Positions 25,263 to 33,977 of a stretch of DNA of 64,000 nucleotides are shown here, one piece after another. Source of the stretch: Chlorobiota bacterium (GTDB lineage Bacteria; Bacteroidota; Ignavibacteria; OLB7); the NCBI GenBank assembly GCA_028287785.1, contig JAQBOZ010000027.1:186001-250000 (forward strand), in the 5' to 3' direction. The notes beneath the pieces are model-generated. The model did not search any database and had not been told where the DNA came from. It saw nothing but the letters and a program-made list of their open reading frames with translations. Within the stretch, counting starts at the first letter, position 1, and every line of letters starts with the position of its first letter. Both the position numbers and the translations under genes were made by a program.

Positions 25263-25371
25263 TATCTGTTTCCCCGCTCCGCCGGGCAGGATGGAATGTG
25301 ATGTCGCGCACATCCATCGCGATCCCTGGGAGCATAGTGTGGTCAACCCCGCATTGTATCCGCGGAAGAGA

Positions 25372-26373
25372 TCATTCCCGCGGCTGTTTTTCCTCGACGA
25401 GCATATCCAGCGCAATCGACTGGATATTGAAGCGCGCGCCCATCTCCGCCGCGAAGAGATCGGCGCGCGGGCCGTGGACCGGCCAGAGTCGTTTCGGCGC
25501 CACGCGCTCTATCACGTCGATCAGCTCGTAGTAATCGGCATGATCGCTGATCGGGGCCATCAGGGAGGCCCGATAGCTCTCCCGCCGCGATTCCATCAGC
25601 GCCCATCCGCTCACATAGCATATCCGCGCCCGCGTAACCCGGTCGGTCATGTTGGCGCGCACATGCGGCGGTATCACCCACGCCCGTTTCTCACCCCGGC
25701 TCACGATGCTGTAGCGGACCGCCTGGCCGAACGAGTAGCCCCATCGTTTATACACCTCCGTGACATGCCACATCGAGCTATGGACCAGCATCGGGATGCC
25801 GGCCTCGGCCAGGATGCTCATGATCTCCTGTCCCTTCCCGAGCGAATAGCCGAGGAAGACGGGAATCAGCCCGTCGGCGATGCAGGTCCGCGCCCACTCC
25901 ACCATCGTCGCCGCCACCTCCTCTTCGGGAGGAAAGCGGAAGATCGGCATGCCGAACGTGCATTCGGTGAGCAGATCATCGGCCGGCTCGAACTCCGCCA
26001 TCTCGCAGGTCCGGCCGCGCCGGGTTTTCATATCGCCGGTATAGAGGAGGCGAAGGCCGTCCGCCCGCTCCACCAGCACCTGCGCGCTTCCCAGGATATG
26101 TCCCGCCGGGAGGAGCTTCAGGCGCCATCCGTCAAAATTTCTCCACTGGCCGAACTCCAGTTTCTCGATATCGCCGACATGCCCTCGCGCCCTGAGCAGA
26201 TCGGCGGTCGGCGGGGAGGCGAAGACCGGCTTCTTTGGGTTCTCCGCCACATGATCGGCATGCGCGTGGCTGATGATCGCCGGGCCGCGACCGTTCACCG
26301 TATCGAACTGCACTTCGGGGGTCGCTACCTGAAACCCGCGCGCCAGCGATCGGATTCCGAATGGGTTTTCCAT
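25372..26373 (-). CDS. Metallo-beta-lactamase/beta-CASP nuclease (ligase-associated exonuclease-like)
   Basis: 333 residues. The metal motif SHAHADH is at 35-41, LLPAGHILGSAQVLVE and LYTGDMKTRRGRTCEMAEF follow, and TECTFG marks motif 3. A beta-CASP insert and a late ISDHADYYELID histidine segment complete the set. This is the shorter mRNA-processing-like group often encoded with ATP-dependent DNA ligase and a helicase. Those partners are not in this window, so DNA-repair use is inferred from the family only. It is divergent from the membrane-protein gene at 26551. Confidence 0.85.
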   Translation of the reverse strand: MENPFGIRSLARGFQVATPEVQFDTVNGRGPAIISHAHADHVAENPKKPVFASPPTADLLRARGHVGDIEKLEFGQWRNFDGWRLKLLPAGHILGSAQVLVERADGLRLLYTGDMKTRRGRTCEMAEFEPADDLLTECTFGMPIFRFPPEEEVAATMVEWARTCIADGLIPVFLGYSLGKGQEIMSILAEAGIPMLVHSSMWHVTEVYKRWGYSFGQAVRYSIVSRGEKRAWVIPPHVRANMTDRVTRARICYVSGWALMESRRESYRASLMAPISDHADYYELIDVIERVAPKRLWPVHGPRADLFAAEMGARFNIQSIALDMLVEEKQPRE

Positions 26374-26550
26374 GCTCTCCTGTCGATAAAAGCTCCGCGC
26401 CTGAAGTCGCGCGAAGACCGTGCCAGTACCGTGAATCGCCCGCGCCGGATTGCGGGTTGCGATCTCATGGCTATTTTATTTCGTGCCGCCGGCATTCCGC
26501 CGGCCCACGACTTCACCCCCGCATCCGGGGGGACTCTATCCGTAACAGCT

Positions 26551-27120
26551 ATGCCCGCTTCATTACCTCTTATTCCGCTGCTCGCCATCGCGGGGACGCT
26601 TGCCTGGATTTTCTTCATTCACCGTCAGGAACGGATCGCGCGGGAGCGTCTTGGCTCATCCATTCCCGAGTTCAGGATTCACCGGCGCTGGATGTTGATC
26701 TCCGTGACCGCGCTGGCGCTGCTCCTCCTCTCGATTCCCATCATGGAGATCATCAGCGGGACCATCCGGCATCTGCCGCTGGGGGGATATCTTCAGGATC
26801 TCCTCCGCGTCATCTGGATAGGGGGCATGCTCTACAGAAATCGTCGCAACTCCATCTTCATGGTCGGCGATGCCGGGTTCACGCGGGGAGGAAAACCATC
26901 GACATCCTGGAGTGATGTCCAGAGTATCGACTGGGATCGTGATATCGGCCAGCGGCAGTGGGGCGTCACCATCGCGGTTCGTCGCGGGGCCGATATCGAA
27001 CGCCGGCGATTCTATTTCCGTCGCGAGATGAAGGATGATGTCGAGCTGACGATGGCGCGTCTCCGTGCCGCCGGACATTCGGGCGGGCTTGATCTTCCGG
27101 CCGGCGTGGCGCGCGCCTGA
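26551..27120 (+). CDS. Membrane protein with C-terminal PH-like soluble domain
   Basis: 189 residues from the ATG at 26551. Three hydrophobic segments (5-20, 48-68, 80-95) are followed by a beta-rich tail (NSIFMVGDAGFTRGG; TSWSDVQSIDWDRD; WGVTIAVRRGADIERRRFYF). This tail resembles the YcxB/DUF5673-type PH-like domains found after membrane helices. The conserved 'W-S-D-V/I' turn of such domains is visible. Function unknown. It ends eight bases before the convergent PMI gene, with no room for a terminator. Confidence 0.7.
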   Translation: MPASLPLIPLLAIAGTLAWIFFIHRQERIARERLGSSIPEFRIHRRWMLISVTALALLLLSIPIMEIISGTIRHLPLGGYLQDLLRVIWIGGMLYRNRRNSIFMVGDAGFTRGGKPSTSWSDVQSIDWDRDIGQRQWGVTIAVRRGADIERRRFYFRREMKDDVELTMARLRAAGHSGGLDLPAGVARA

Positions 27121-27127
27121 GGGAGCA

Positions 27128-28909
27128 TCAGCACGCATCCTTCTTCACGAACGCCTTCACCACCTTCGCGGGGATGCTCCCCTCGTTGATCAGCCTGTAG
27201 CCGCCTGCCGCCGCCGGCACCACGAACGTCTCGGCGAAGTTGAACCGCGCGCGCATTCCCCCGTCGGTCTCCAGCACGATCGATTCCCCCTCCACGAGAT
27301 TCATCACATGACAGCCGCCATCGGTGGCGATCTCGATCCGGCTCGCGAATTCCAGCCGATGCACATCGTAGAAATGCCCGGCGTGCGTGGGAAGATGAAC
27401 GATCCTCCAGTCATCCCCCTCCGCGATCACCTCCGGTCGCGAGATGAACTCCGCGCCGATCCTGGCTCCCTTCCGGTCGAAATAAAGGTTCTCCCATGCG
27501 CGGGCGATGTTGAGCGGGCGAAGATTCCCCTCAAGGTCGCGGCGCACCCAGTCGTACATCTTGAAGGTGAAGATATAGGGCGTTGCGCTGATCTCCAGCA
27601 CCAGGTTGCCGATGCCGGAGCAGTGAACGGTCCCGTTCGGGATCAGGAAAAGATCGCCGCGATGCGCCGGCTCGCTGTTGATATAGCCGTCGATATCGAC
27701 CGGCGTCCCATCGCGCCCGCTCCGCTCCAGCTCCTCACGGAAGCGGGCGGAATCGATATCCTCCCTGAAACCGAGATAGACCCTGGCTTCCGGGGCGCAG
27801 TCGAGAATGTAGTAGGTCTCATCCTGCGTAAAGCTCTCGCCGAAATGTTCCCTGATATACTCGGGGCGCGGATGGCACTGGACCGAGAGGTTGCCGCCGG
27901 AGAACGTGTCGAGAAAATCGAACCGGATGGGGAACTCGGCGCCGAAGCGGTCGGCACAATCGCCCAGAACGTCGCGACCGTGGGAGAACATCAGGAGATC
28001 GAACGAAACCTCCAGCAGTCGCCCGCCGCTCCGGAAGGCGAGCCCGTTTTCCGGGACGATCAGCTCGAACGACCACGCGTAGTTCGGCACATCGCCGGGG
28101 AGGCTCGGGATATGCTCCCGTATCCAATGCCCGCCCCACGGGCCCGGCTCGAACCAGGGCCGGACACGAAAATAATTCCGGCTCATCGCTGCAAGCGCAT
28201 CGCGAAGATCATCGCCGCTCATCCACGCTGGCTCCTCCGCCCGCTGCTCGTCGGCGATGGTATCGATCCGCCCGAGCAGCCGCGCCTTGTGCGCGTTCAG
28301 CGCCGGCCAGTCCACGAAATAGAAGCGCTTGTACATCTCCTTCGGCGGCGCCGGAAGCCGTGCCCCCAGATTCCTGACGGAGCCCGCGCGCGCGCGGAAC
28401 TGAATCTCATTCTTCGGGATATCGAGATAGAGCAGATGCCCATCCCAGCCGGCGAGCGCGGCGCCGTGGCCGTGGATGATGTTCAGTCGCGACGCGGGAT
28501 CGGGGCGAAGGGCTGCCAGATGATCCGTGTCGAAGAAGTCCGCCAGATCGCCGGTGAACCGGGTTCCCCAGAGAGGATCATCGCCGCCGAGGAACGGGGC
28601 GATGATCGCGTCGATCTCCCGCTCCGGCAGCAGCGCGGAGTTCACGCCGGTCCATGCCGCCTCCACGCCGATATCGCGCAGCGCGACATCCAGCCGTTCG
28701 CGGAAGTATTCCCATGCAACGCCAACGTAGCCATCCACCGTCAGGCATCCCGCATCGGCGACGCGGCGCGCGAGCGATTCGAAGCCGAGCCCGATGCGCC
28801 CTTCACCGATCGGGAAGGCAGGGTAGATATCGTAGACGCCGGGGGGCGTCGCGGCATGCGTGGCGGGGGCCGGGAGCTGCGTTGTCTTCCGAATCGGGGT
28901 CGTGGGCAC
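27128..28909 (-). CDS. Class I mannose-6-phosphate isomerase fused to an N-terminal kinase-like domain
   Basis: About 593 residues from the GTG at 28909, preferred because GGGAGAG lies four bases upstream and it follows the previous stop directly; an ATG at 28948 overlaps the previous gene. Residues 1-230 resemble the uridine-kinase-like domain seen fused in some PMIs (LYLDIPKNEIQFRARAG; KRFYFVDWPALNAHKARLL), with no obvious P-loop. From FEPGPWGGHWI on it is type I PMI: SVQCHPRPEYI gives the QxH zinc ligands, DETYYIL the glutamate and GTVHCSGIGN the late histidine. Reaction: mannose-6-P to fructose-6-P. Its partner is the cupin gene immediately upstream. Confidence 0.88.
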   Translation of the reverse strand: MPTTPIRKTTQLPAPATHAATPPGVYDIYPAFPIGEGRIGLGFESLARRVADAGCLTVDGYVGVAWEYFRERLDVALRDIGVEAAWTGVNSALLPEREIDAIIAPFLGGDDPLWGTRFTGDLADFFDTDHLAALRPDPASRLNIIHGHGAALAGWDGHLLYLDIPKNEIQFRARAGSVRNLGARLPAPPKEMYKRFYFVDWPALNAHKARLLGRIDTIADEQRAEEPAWMSGDDLRDALAAMSRNYFRVRPWFEPGPWGGHWIREHIPSLPGDVPNYAWSFELIVPENGLAFRSGGRLLEVSFDLLMFSHGRDVLGDCADRFGAEFPIRFDFLDTFSGGNLSVQCHPRPEYIREHFGESFTQDETYYILDCAPEARVYLGFREDIDSARFREELERSGRDGTPVDIDGYINSEPAHRGDLFLIPNGTVHCSGIGNLVLEISATPYIFTFKMYDWVRRDLEGNLRPLNIARAWENLYFDRKGARIGAEFISRPEVIAEGDDWRIVHLPTHAGHFYDVHRLEFASRIEIATDGGCHVMNLVEGESIVLETDGGMRARFNFAETFVVPAAAGGYRLINEGSIPAKVVKAFVKKDAC

Positions 28910-28910
28910 G

Positions 28911-29309
28911 TTACTCTCCCTGCTCGGGGCGGTTGTAGTCGTCGGCATAGCGGGTGATATCCTCCTGCTGCCAGTTACCGAACGCGATTTCCAGCACGCG
29001 GACGCGGACGCCGCCGCTGCTCAGCCGGTGTCTGCTCCCCGCGGGAATCCATAGCTCATCCCCCGCCTTCGGGTGGTGAACCTGATCGTCGATCTCCACC
29101 ACGGCGCCATCATCGATCGCGATCCACAGCTCGGCGCGGCCGGTGTGCGATTGCAGGCTCAGGCGCTGTCCCGGCTCCACCGTCATCAGCGTGATGGTGC
29201 TCTCCCCGTTGTTCACGTATTGCGCGAAGCTCCCCCAGGGGCGTTCCACATGATTCACATCCGGCTTGCCGTCGGGGATTGGTCGTGTAGCGTAGTTGGT
29301 CATGTTCAT
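28911..29309 (-). CDS. Type II PMI-like cupin (mannose-6-phosphate isomerase cupin domain)
   Basis: 132 residues from ATGs at 29309 or 29303. HVERPWGSFAQYV near the N-terminus, LSLQSHTGRAELWIAI and LWIPAGSRHRLSS are the diagnostic motifs of the C-terminal cupin of GuaB/ManC-type mannose-1-P guanylyltransferase/PMI enzymes. Here it stands alone without the nucleotidyltransferase. The stop TAA is separated from the GTG of the next gene by one base, so translational coupling with the class I PMI is likely. Two unrelated PMI-type proteins in one operon suggests mannose-6-P is an important metabolite. Confidence 0.85.
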   Translation of the reverse strand: MNMTNYATRPIPDGKPDVNHVERPWGSFAQYVNNGESTITLMTVEPGQRLSLQSHTGRAELWIAIDDGAVVEIDDQVHHPKAGDELWIPAGSRHRLSSGGVRVRVLEIAFGNWQQEDITRYADDYNRPEQGE

Positions 29310-29468
29310 CGGTCGTAGAGTTGAGTCCCGTCCTCCTGAATGCCCGGCGGAACTGATGAGGGGATAATATCGTGATCGCCCGCGAATCACGAAAACGAAC
29401 CGCCGGATGATACCGCCTCGCGCGACTTTCGTAGGTTGCCGCGAACAGGAACATCTCCCTTGCCGGCA

Positions 29469-31133
29469 ATGGATCAGAGCATAGAAGAGCTTCAGGAGCG
29501 GCTTGCCGCCTGCGACGATGCATACGAACGGATTCCCATTCTCAATGAGCTGGGCTTCCGGCTGCATTACACCGATCCGCGTCGTGCCATCGAGCTGGCG
29601 CGCGAGGCGCTTGCGTCGGCGGAGCGATATGAGGAGCCACGATGGCGTGGGGAAAGCCATCGCGTTCTGGGGATCTGCAACGAGGTCATCTCCGAGTTCA
29701 CCATCGCGCTCGAACATCTTTCACGCGCTCTGACGGTCTTTCGGAACCTGAAGGACAGGTCCGCCGTGGCCGCCACGCTGAATAATATCGGCGCCACGCA
29801 TTACAGGATGGGGGATATCGGCGGGGCGTTGAAGTGGTACACGCAGAGCCTTGCGCTCTGCGAGGAGCTGGGGGATGGCGCGGGGATCGGCAGGGCGTTG
29901 AGCAATCTGGGGACGATCTACGTGGACGCGGGGGAGCTTGTAAAGGCGCAGGATGCCTATCTGCGCGCGCTGGAGATCTACAGGGAGCTGGGAGAGGAGA
30001 GGATAGCGGCGATGATCGTCGGCAATCTGGGGACGGTTTTTCTTCAACTGCGCGACTTCGACAGATCGATCGAGTTCTTCGGGAAATCGCTCGATCTGGC
30101 CCGTGCCGCCGGGGACGCCGTGGGGGAGGCGAACGCGCTGGCGAACATGGGGGTGCTGCTGACGACGATGGGGAGGACCGATGAGGCGCTGGAGTATGCC
30201 GGCCGGGCGCTGGAGATTCATGAGCGATTCGGCGATCGATCGCGCGTGGCGATCGCGCTCGATTCCATCGGCCGGACGCATCTGCTCCGTGGCGATCTGG
30301 ACGCCGCGTTCACCTATTTCAACCGCTCGCTCGCGATGGCGACCGAGGCAAATGATCCACGGAGCCAGGCATGGGCCCTGGCGCGGATCGGGGATATCCA
30401 GAATACCAGGGGTCTGCACTCCGAAGCACTGCTTCTGCTGGACCGCGCGCTGCCGCTTGCCCGCGACATCGGCGAGCGAACGCTGGAGCTTGGCATCCAC
30501 GCTTCGCTGACGATGGTGCATGAAGGGCTTGGCGATCTTGCGGCGGCGCTTGCCAGTTACCGGATCTACAACAGGATACGGGAGGATGTGCGCGGCGAGG
30601 AACGGCAGCGGGAGGTGGCGGAGATGCGGATCAGGTTCGATGTGGAGCGGGCGGAGAAGGAGCGGGAGATCTATCGTCTCCAGAACGAGCAGCTTCAGCT
30701 TCGGATGGAACAGAAGGAGAAGGAGTTGACCGCGCTTGCGTTGCAGCTTGTGCAGAAGAACAAGTTTCTGGATACGCTGAAAAAACGTCTGGTCGCGCTC
30801 GAAGCGGGAAAATCGGGGGGGGAGGTGGTTGAGCGGATACGGCATGAGATCGACGCCAATATCGGGGCGGTGGGGGAGTGGGAGACCTTCGAGCGGCAGT
30901 TCGAGCAGGTGCATCCCGATTTCGTCAGATCGCTCTCCGAGCGATACTCCCTGCTGACGCCGACGGAGCTGAAGCTCTGCTCGCTGATGAAAATCAGCCT
31001 TTCGACAAAGGAGATGGCAAACCTTCTCTGCCTTTCGGTCAGGAACATTGAGAACCATCGCTATCGTATCAGGAAGAAGCTGGGGCTTGGGCCGGACGCC
31101 AATCTGGGGACCTTCCTGGCATCGCTTGGGTGA
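29469..31133 (+). CDS. TPR-repeat signalling protein with coiled coil and C-terminal LuxR-type HTH
   Basis: 554 residues from the ATG at 29469 (MDQSIEELQERL). About nine TPR units fill residues 15-380 (for example AATLNNIGATHYRMGDIGGALKWY, ALANMGVLLTTMGRTDEALEYA). A charged coiled coil (VERAEKEREIYRLQNEQLQLRMEQKEKELTALA, about 395-430) follows. The last 65 residues are a LuxR/GerE helix-turn-helix (LTPTELKLCSLMKISLSTKEMA; RNIENHRYRIRKKLGL). There is no transmembrane helix, unlike many Bacteroidota relatives, so it is probably a cytoplasmic regulator. Ligand and targets are unknown. An inverted-repeat element begins four bases after its stop. Confidence 0.88.
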   Translation: MDQSIEELQERLAACDDAYERIPILNELGFRLHYTDPRRAIELAREALASAERYEEPRWRGESHRVLGICNEVISEFTIALEHLSRALTVFRNLKDRSAVAATLNNIGATHYRMGDIGGALKWYTQSLALCEELGDGAGIGRALSNLGTIYVDAGELVKAQDAYLRALEIYRELGEERIAAMIVGNLGTVFLQLRDFDRSIEFFGKSLDLARAAGDAVGEANALANMGVLLTTMGRTDEALEYAGRALEIHERFGDRSRVAIALDSIGRTHLLRGDLDAAFTYFNRSLAMATEANDPRSQAWALARIGDIQNTRGLHSEALLLLDRALPLARDIGERTLELGIHASLTMVHEGLGDLAAALASYRIYNRIREDVRGEERQREVAEMRIRFDVERAEKEREIYRLQNEQLQLRMEQKEKELTALALQLVQKNKFLDTLKKRLVALEAGKSGGEVVERIRHEIDANIGAVGEWETFERQFEQVHPDFVRSLSERYSLLTPTELKLCSLMKISLSTKEMANLLCLSVRNIENHRYRIRKKLGLGPDANLGTFLASLG

Positions 31134-31137
31134 GGAT

Positions 31138-31249
31138 GTGCTTGGGGCGTTGCCCCAAGCACAAGGGATTGCGCCCCTCCGGGGCTTGAAGATGATTTAC
31201 CTCAAGCTCCGGAGGGGGCCATATCTCGTGCTCGGGGCATCGTATGCCT
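31138..31249. repeat. Long inverted-repeat element, family B, complete copy 1
   Basis: Structure from left to right: hairpin GTGCTTGGGGC/GCCCCAAGCAC (31138-31162); core AAGGGATTGCGCCCCTCC then GGGGCTTGA; a 12-base centre AGATGATTTACC; then the inverted core TCAAGCTCCGGAGGGG. A decayed outer hairpin arm follows (to about 31249). It begins four bases after the TPR gene stop. Related copies are at 31253-31310, 31325-31428 and 34585-34635. Confidence 0.75.
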
Positions 31250-31252
31250 GGT

Positions 31253-31310
31253 GTGCCTGGGGCGCTGCCCCAAGCACAAGGAATAGCGCCCCTCCGGGGC
31301 TTGAAGAAGG
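31253..31310 (-). repeat. Inverted-repeat element, family B, half copy
   Basis: Hairpin GTGCCTGGGGC/GCCCCAAGCAC (31253-31263 and 31267-31277, one mismatch), then AAGGAATAGCGCCCCTCC and GGGGCTTGAAGA. It has the same order as the left half of the copy at 31138 but lacks the mirrored half. Confidence 0.7.
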
Positions 31311-31324
31311 ATAAGATGGGATAT

Positions 31325-31428
31325 CAAGCCCCGGGAATTGTGGGCTACCCCTCCGGTGCTCGAAGACGATTCACCTCAAGCCCCGGAGGGGCGCAATCCC
31401 TGGTGCGCGGGGCAGCGCCCCGCGCACC
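31325..31428. repeat. Inverted-repeat element, family B, complete copy 2
   Basis: Left half is degenerate (GGGCTACCCCTCCGGTGCT about 31342-31360), centre AGACGATTCACC, right half well kept: CAAGCCCCGGAGGGGCGC, AATCCCTGG, then perfect hairpin GGTGCGCGGGGC/GCCCCGCGCACC (31402-31413 and 31417-31428). The rest of the gap to 31762 holds no gene. A GTATATTC box at 31689-31696 may be the promoter of the next gene. Confidence 0.75.
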
Positions 31429-31762
31429 CTTAGAGTAGTAATAGAGTAGCGCCGGCGGGCCTTCCCTCCGGTACGTTGCGTCCGCTCCGGAATCGCGGTG
31501 CCGCGCGAGCGGCGGGGCGATCCGGAGGGATGCCGGATGGAAGTTTGGGGATGGAGGGCCGAGGAGGCTCGTATTCTTACGGCCCTCCTCCTCCTTCCGA
31601 CGGCTGAGCCCGCGCGGGGAGTTCGATAAGCGATTTGCGAACACAGGCCGCACCGGCCGATCGGCACGAGGTTTGGACCACCTTTCTTGTATATTCGTGG
31701 CGTGGGAAATCGAGGAGCCGGTTTGCGCTGATCCGCACATCTCAGTCGGGTAACATCATATC

Positions 31763-32281
31763 ATGCGTTCCATTCAGATAGCATTTATCGTTCTTCTGGC
31801 GCTGGTCGCCGGCGTGGTGCGCTCTTCCGCGCAGTCGCAGGATACCAGCGTTATCATCATTACGCTGGACGGCAAGTCGTATCCGGCCACCGCGGTGGCA
31901 TACGCGATCAATGGCAAGCTCTTCATCAACGGCATCTGGGTGGCCGATTCCACCAGGAAACTGGGCCCGTCCGCCATCGCCTCCGCCTACAGCCTCCGGG
32001 TCGATGATCGCGTGGGACAGTTCGCGGTTTCACAGGATGACAAGCTTGGCCCGCTCTTCTCCGCAGTCTATTCAGCCCCCGCCGGACGAAAGGTCTACAC
32101 GATCTATCGCGCCGACGAGCGTGGGGGAACGGGGACCGTGACGATCACCGCGATCACCGATCGAAGCATCAAGGGGACATTCAGCTTTACCGCGATGAAC
32201 ACCGATCTGGTGTCCGATCAGAAAACGATCGCCGGCAATTTCGATGTTGCCTTCCGTCGTCTCGACACCGGGAATCCTTGA
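31763..32281 (+). CDS. Exported protein of unknown function
   Basis: 172 residues. A signal peptide ends SSAQ near residue 24. The mature part is beta-rich (SVIIITLDGKSYPATAVAYAI; GTGTVTITAITDRSIKGTFSFTA) and resembles small secreted proteins with a DUF6252-like pattern in which a late 'D..I.GTFSF.A' strand is conserved. No cysteines except none in the signal, so not a lipoprotein. TATATT at 31690 is a plausible -10 box 68 bp upstream. A hairpin separates it from the convergent isomerase gene. Confidence 0.72.
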   Translation: MRSIQIAFIVLLALVAGVVRSSAQSQDTSVIIITLDGKSYPATAVAYAINGKLFINGIWVADSTRKLGPSAIASAYSLRVDDRVGQFAVSQDDKLGPLFSAVYSAPAGRKVYTIYRADERGGTGTVTITAITDRSIKGTFSFTAMNTDLVSDQKTIAGNFDVAFRRLDTGNP

Positions 32282-32295
32282 TTGACGCGGCCTGC

Positions 32296-32321
32296 GGGGC
32301 GATCACTCGGGTGATCGCTCC
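32296..32321. terminator. Bidirectional hairpin overlapping the isomerase stop
   Basis: Arms GGGGCGATCAC (32296-32306) and GTGATCGCTCC (32311-32321), one G-T pair, four-base loop. It lies between convergent genes and contains the stop codon of the minus-strand gene. Confidence 0.6.
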
Positions 32322-32896
32322 CGGATCATCTTGATAAACCGCTCCCGCTCGATCGCCTCGGCGCCTGCTTCAGAAGCGGCAACCACCATCCGAAAATTTC
32401 TCTCCGCGATAGCCCCGTAATCATGTCCCGCGCGTGCCGGAAAGATGCCGATGTACGTCAGCGGCTCGCTTCCCGTGTTGATCGTCCTGTGGGCGGTCCG
32501 TCCCGGCACGTAGACAATTCCGTTCGGCTCAAGCGGCAGCAGGGCGCTCTCGCCCGTGGCTTCATCCTCCATCATCATCGTCCCGCTTCCGCTCAACCCG
32601 ATATACACCTCAGCCGCCGGCCGCCATGCGTGCAGGTGTCCCTTCGTCATGTAGAACTCGTCGCCGATCCTCCCCGGCATTATTCTGCCGATGCCGTAAT
32701 GAAGATCCCCATCCCCATCCCCCGGCTCCATGCTCTCCACCGTATACACCACCGGGTCACCACCGGCAAGCGCCCGCCGATACGCCTCCTCATCGGCGAA
32801 GATCCCGCGCAGGTCGCTGAGGCGGCGCGTGACAAGGGCTCCGCCGTGGAGCGTTCCGGCTGTCGGATCGAAACGGGAGATGATGTTTTGAAACAT
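32303..32896 (-). CDS. Cupin-type glucose-6-phosphate isomerase
   Basis: 197 residues, the size of the archaeal/bacterial cupin PGI family. The metal site is visible: FYMTKGHLHAW (GHxH-type histidines), AAEVYIGLSGSG (glutamate) and VYVPGRTAHRTINTG (late histidine). Reaction: glucose-6-P to fructose-6-P using a bound metal, in the cytoplasm. It is unrelated in fold to the SIS-type PGI/PMI at 14921, so the organism carries two analogous PGIs close together. It is the last gene of an operon with a BadF-type sugar kinase (42-bp gap). Confidence 0.9.
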   Translation of the reverse strand: MFQNIISRFDPTAGTLHGGALVTRRLSDLRGIFADEEAYRRALAGGDPVVYTVESMEPGDGDGDLHYGIGRIMPGRIGDEFYMTKGHLHAWRPAAEVYIGLSGSGTMMMEDEATGESALLPLEPNGIVYVPGRTAHRTINTGSEPLTYIGIFPARAGHDYGAIAERNFRMVVAASEAGAEAIERERFIKMIRERSPE

Positions 32897-32938
32897 GACT
32901 GCTGGATCTGGGTTGTGAAATTCGATGGATGAATGATG

Positions 32939-33955
32939 TCACGATGCGGGAAGCGCGTTCCGCTTGCCCCCGGCGAGAATCGGCACCGCGGCACGCATCC
33001 GTTCGATGATCTCCGGGGTGACGGGGATATCCGCAAGCTGCATTGCGAGGAGCGCAGCGCCAAGCACGGGCGGGAGTATCGGCGGGGCGGCGATAGCTTC
33101 AGGCAGCCGACGGGCGATTGCGCCGGCGACCATCCTCGCATAGATCCGGTCGGAGAAGAGCCCGCCGATCAGCGCGATGCGAACCGCGCCCACCATCCCA
33201 AGCCTCGTTGCCACGGCATGGACCATGATCGCCAGCTCCCCGGCGCCCCGCTCCAGAATGTCGCTCGCGGGCGCATCGCCATCGCCGGCGGCTTCCAGCA
33301 CAAGCGGGGCCAGCGCGGCGATATCGGCGCGGGAGAGGCCGTCGTGGCCGACAAGTCGCGAGAGATCGTCGATACGTTCCAGCCCGAGCGCATTGGTGAG
33401 ATGGGGGGTAAGGGATGTTCCGATGGAGCGGCCGTCGGCTGCACGGGCAATGGCGATCATCCCCTGAAGGCCAAGCCAGTAGCCGCTTCCAAGGTCATCG
33501 AGCAGATGGCCCCAGCCTCCGGCGCGCCATGATTCCCCCGCGATGTTTCTGCCGTAGCAGGATGAGCCTGTCCCGGCTATCAGCGCAATTCCCGGCTCGC
33601 CGGCAAGCCCGCCGGCCAGAGCGATTCTGATATCGTGATCCGCGTCGATCGTCCGGGCGATCTCCAGTTTAGTGGCGAGCGAGAGGATCGTCTCGCGATC
33701 GCGTTCGGAAACCACGCCGGCCATTCCGAGGAACGCGGCGGCGGGAGGAGCCGCAGGGTCGGGATCTGCTATCGCCAGGGCGCGGGCCTCCGCGATATTT
33801 CTCCGTGCCATCTCGACGCCGACCGCCTGGAAGTTGGAGCCGCCGCTTGTGCCGTGGCCGAGCAGCTCCCCGCGCGCGGAAAGGAGCGCCGCCCTCGTGC
33901 TGGTCCCTCCGCCATCGAAGCCGATGATTGTCTGCTGATCGTCCTGCGTGAGCAT
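32939..33955 (-). CDS. BadF/BadG/BcrA/BcrD-family sugar kinase (N-acetylglucosamine kinase-like)
   Basis: 338 residues from the ATG at 33955. ASKHA-fold phosphate motif IIGFDGGGTSTRAAL at 10-24; ALIAGTGSSCYGRN and GGWGHLLDDLGSGYWLG in the centre; IALIGGLFSD near 270 as the adenosine motif. The centre motifs are those of the eukaryotic-type GlcNAc kinase subgroup rather than the benzoyl-CoA reductase activases, which need an iron-sulfur cysteine pair absent here. Predicted reaction: ATP phosphorylation of GlcNAc or another hexosamine/hexose. It lies between a small lipoprotein gene (22 bp) and the cupin isomerase. Confidence 0.85.
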   Translation of the reverse strand: MLTQDDQQTIIGFDGGGTSTRAALLSARGELLGHGTSGGSNFQAVGVEMARRNIAEARALAIADPDPAAPPAAAFLGMAGVVSERDRETILSLATKLEIARTIDADHDIRIALAGGLAGEPGIALIAGTGSSCYGRNIAGESWRAGGWGHLLDDLGSGYWLGLQGMIAIARAADGRSIGTSLTPHLTNALGLERIDDLSRLVGHDGLSRADIAALAPLVLEAAGDGDAPASDILERGAGELAIMVHAVATRLGMVGAVRIALIGGLFSDRIYARMVAGAIARRLPEAIAAPPILPPVLGAALLAMQLADIPVTPEIIERMRAAVPILAGGKRNALPAS

Positions 33956-33977
33956 TCGGTCGTGCCGTTGATGGATG

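Noticed and set aside
25291-26550. Long plus-strand open frame leading into the membrane protein at 26551
   Set aside because: This part is antisense to the beta-CASP nuclease gene; only the last 189 codons look real.
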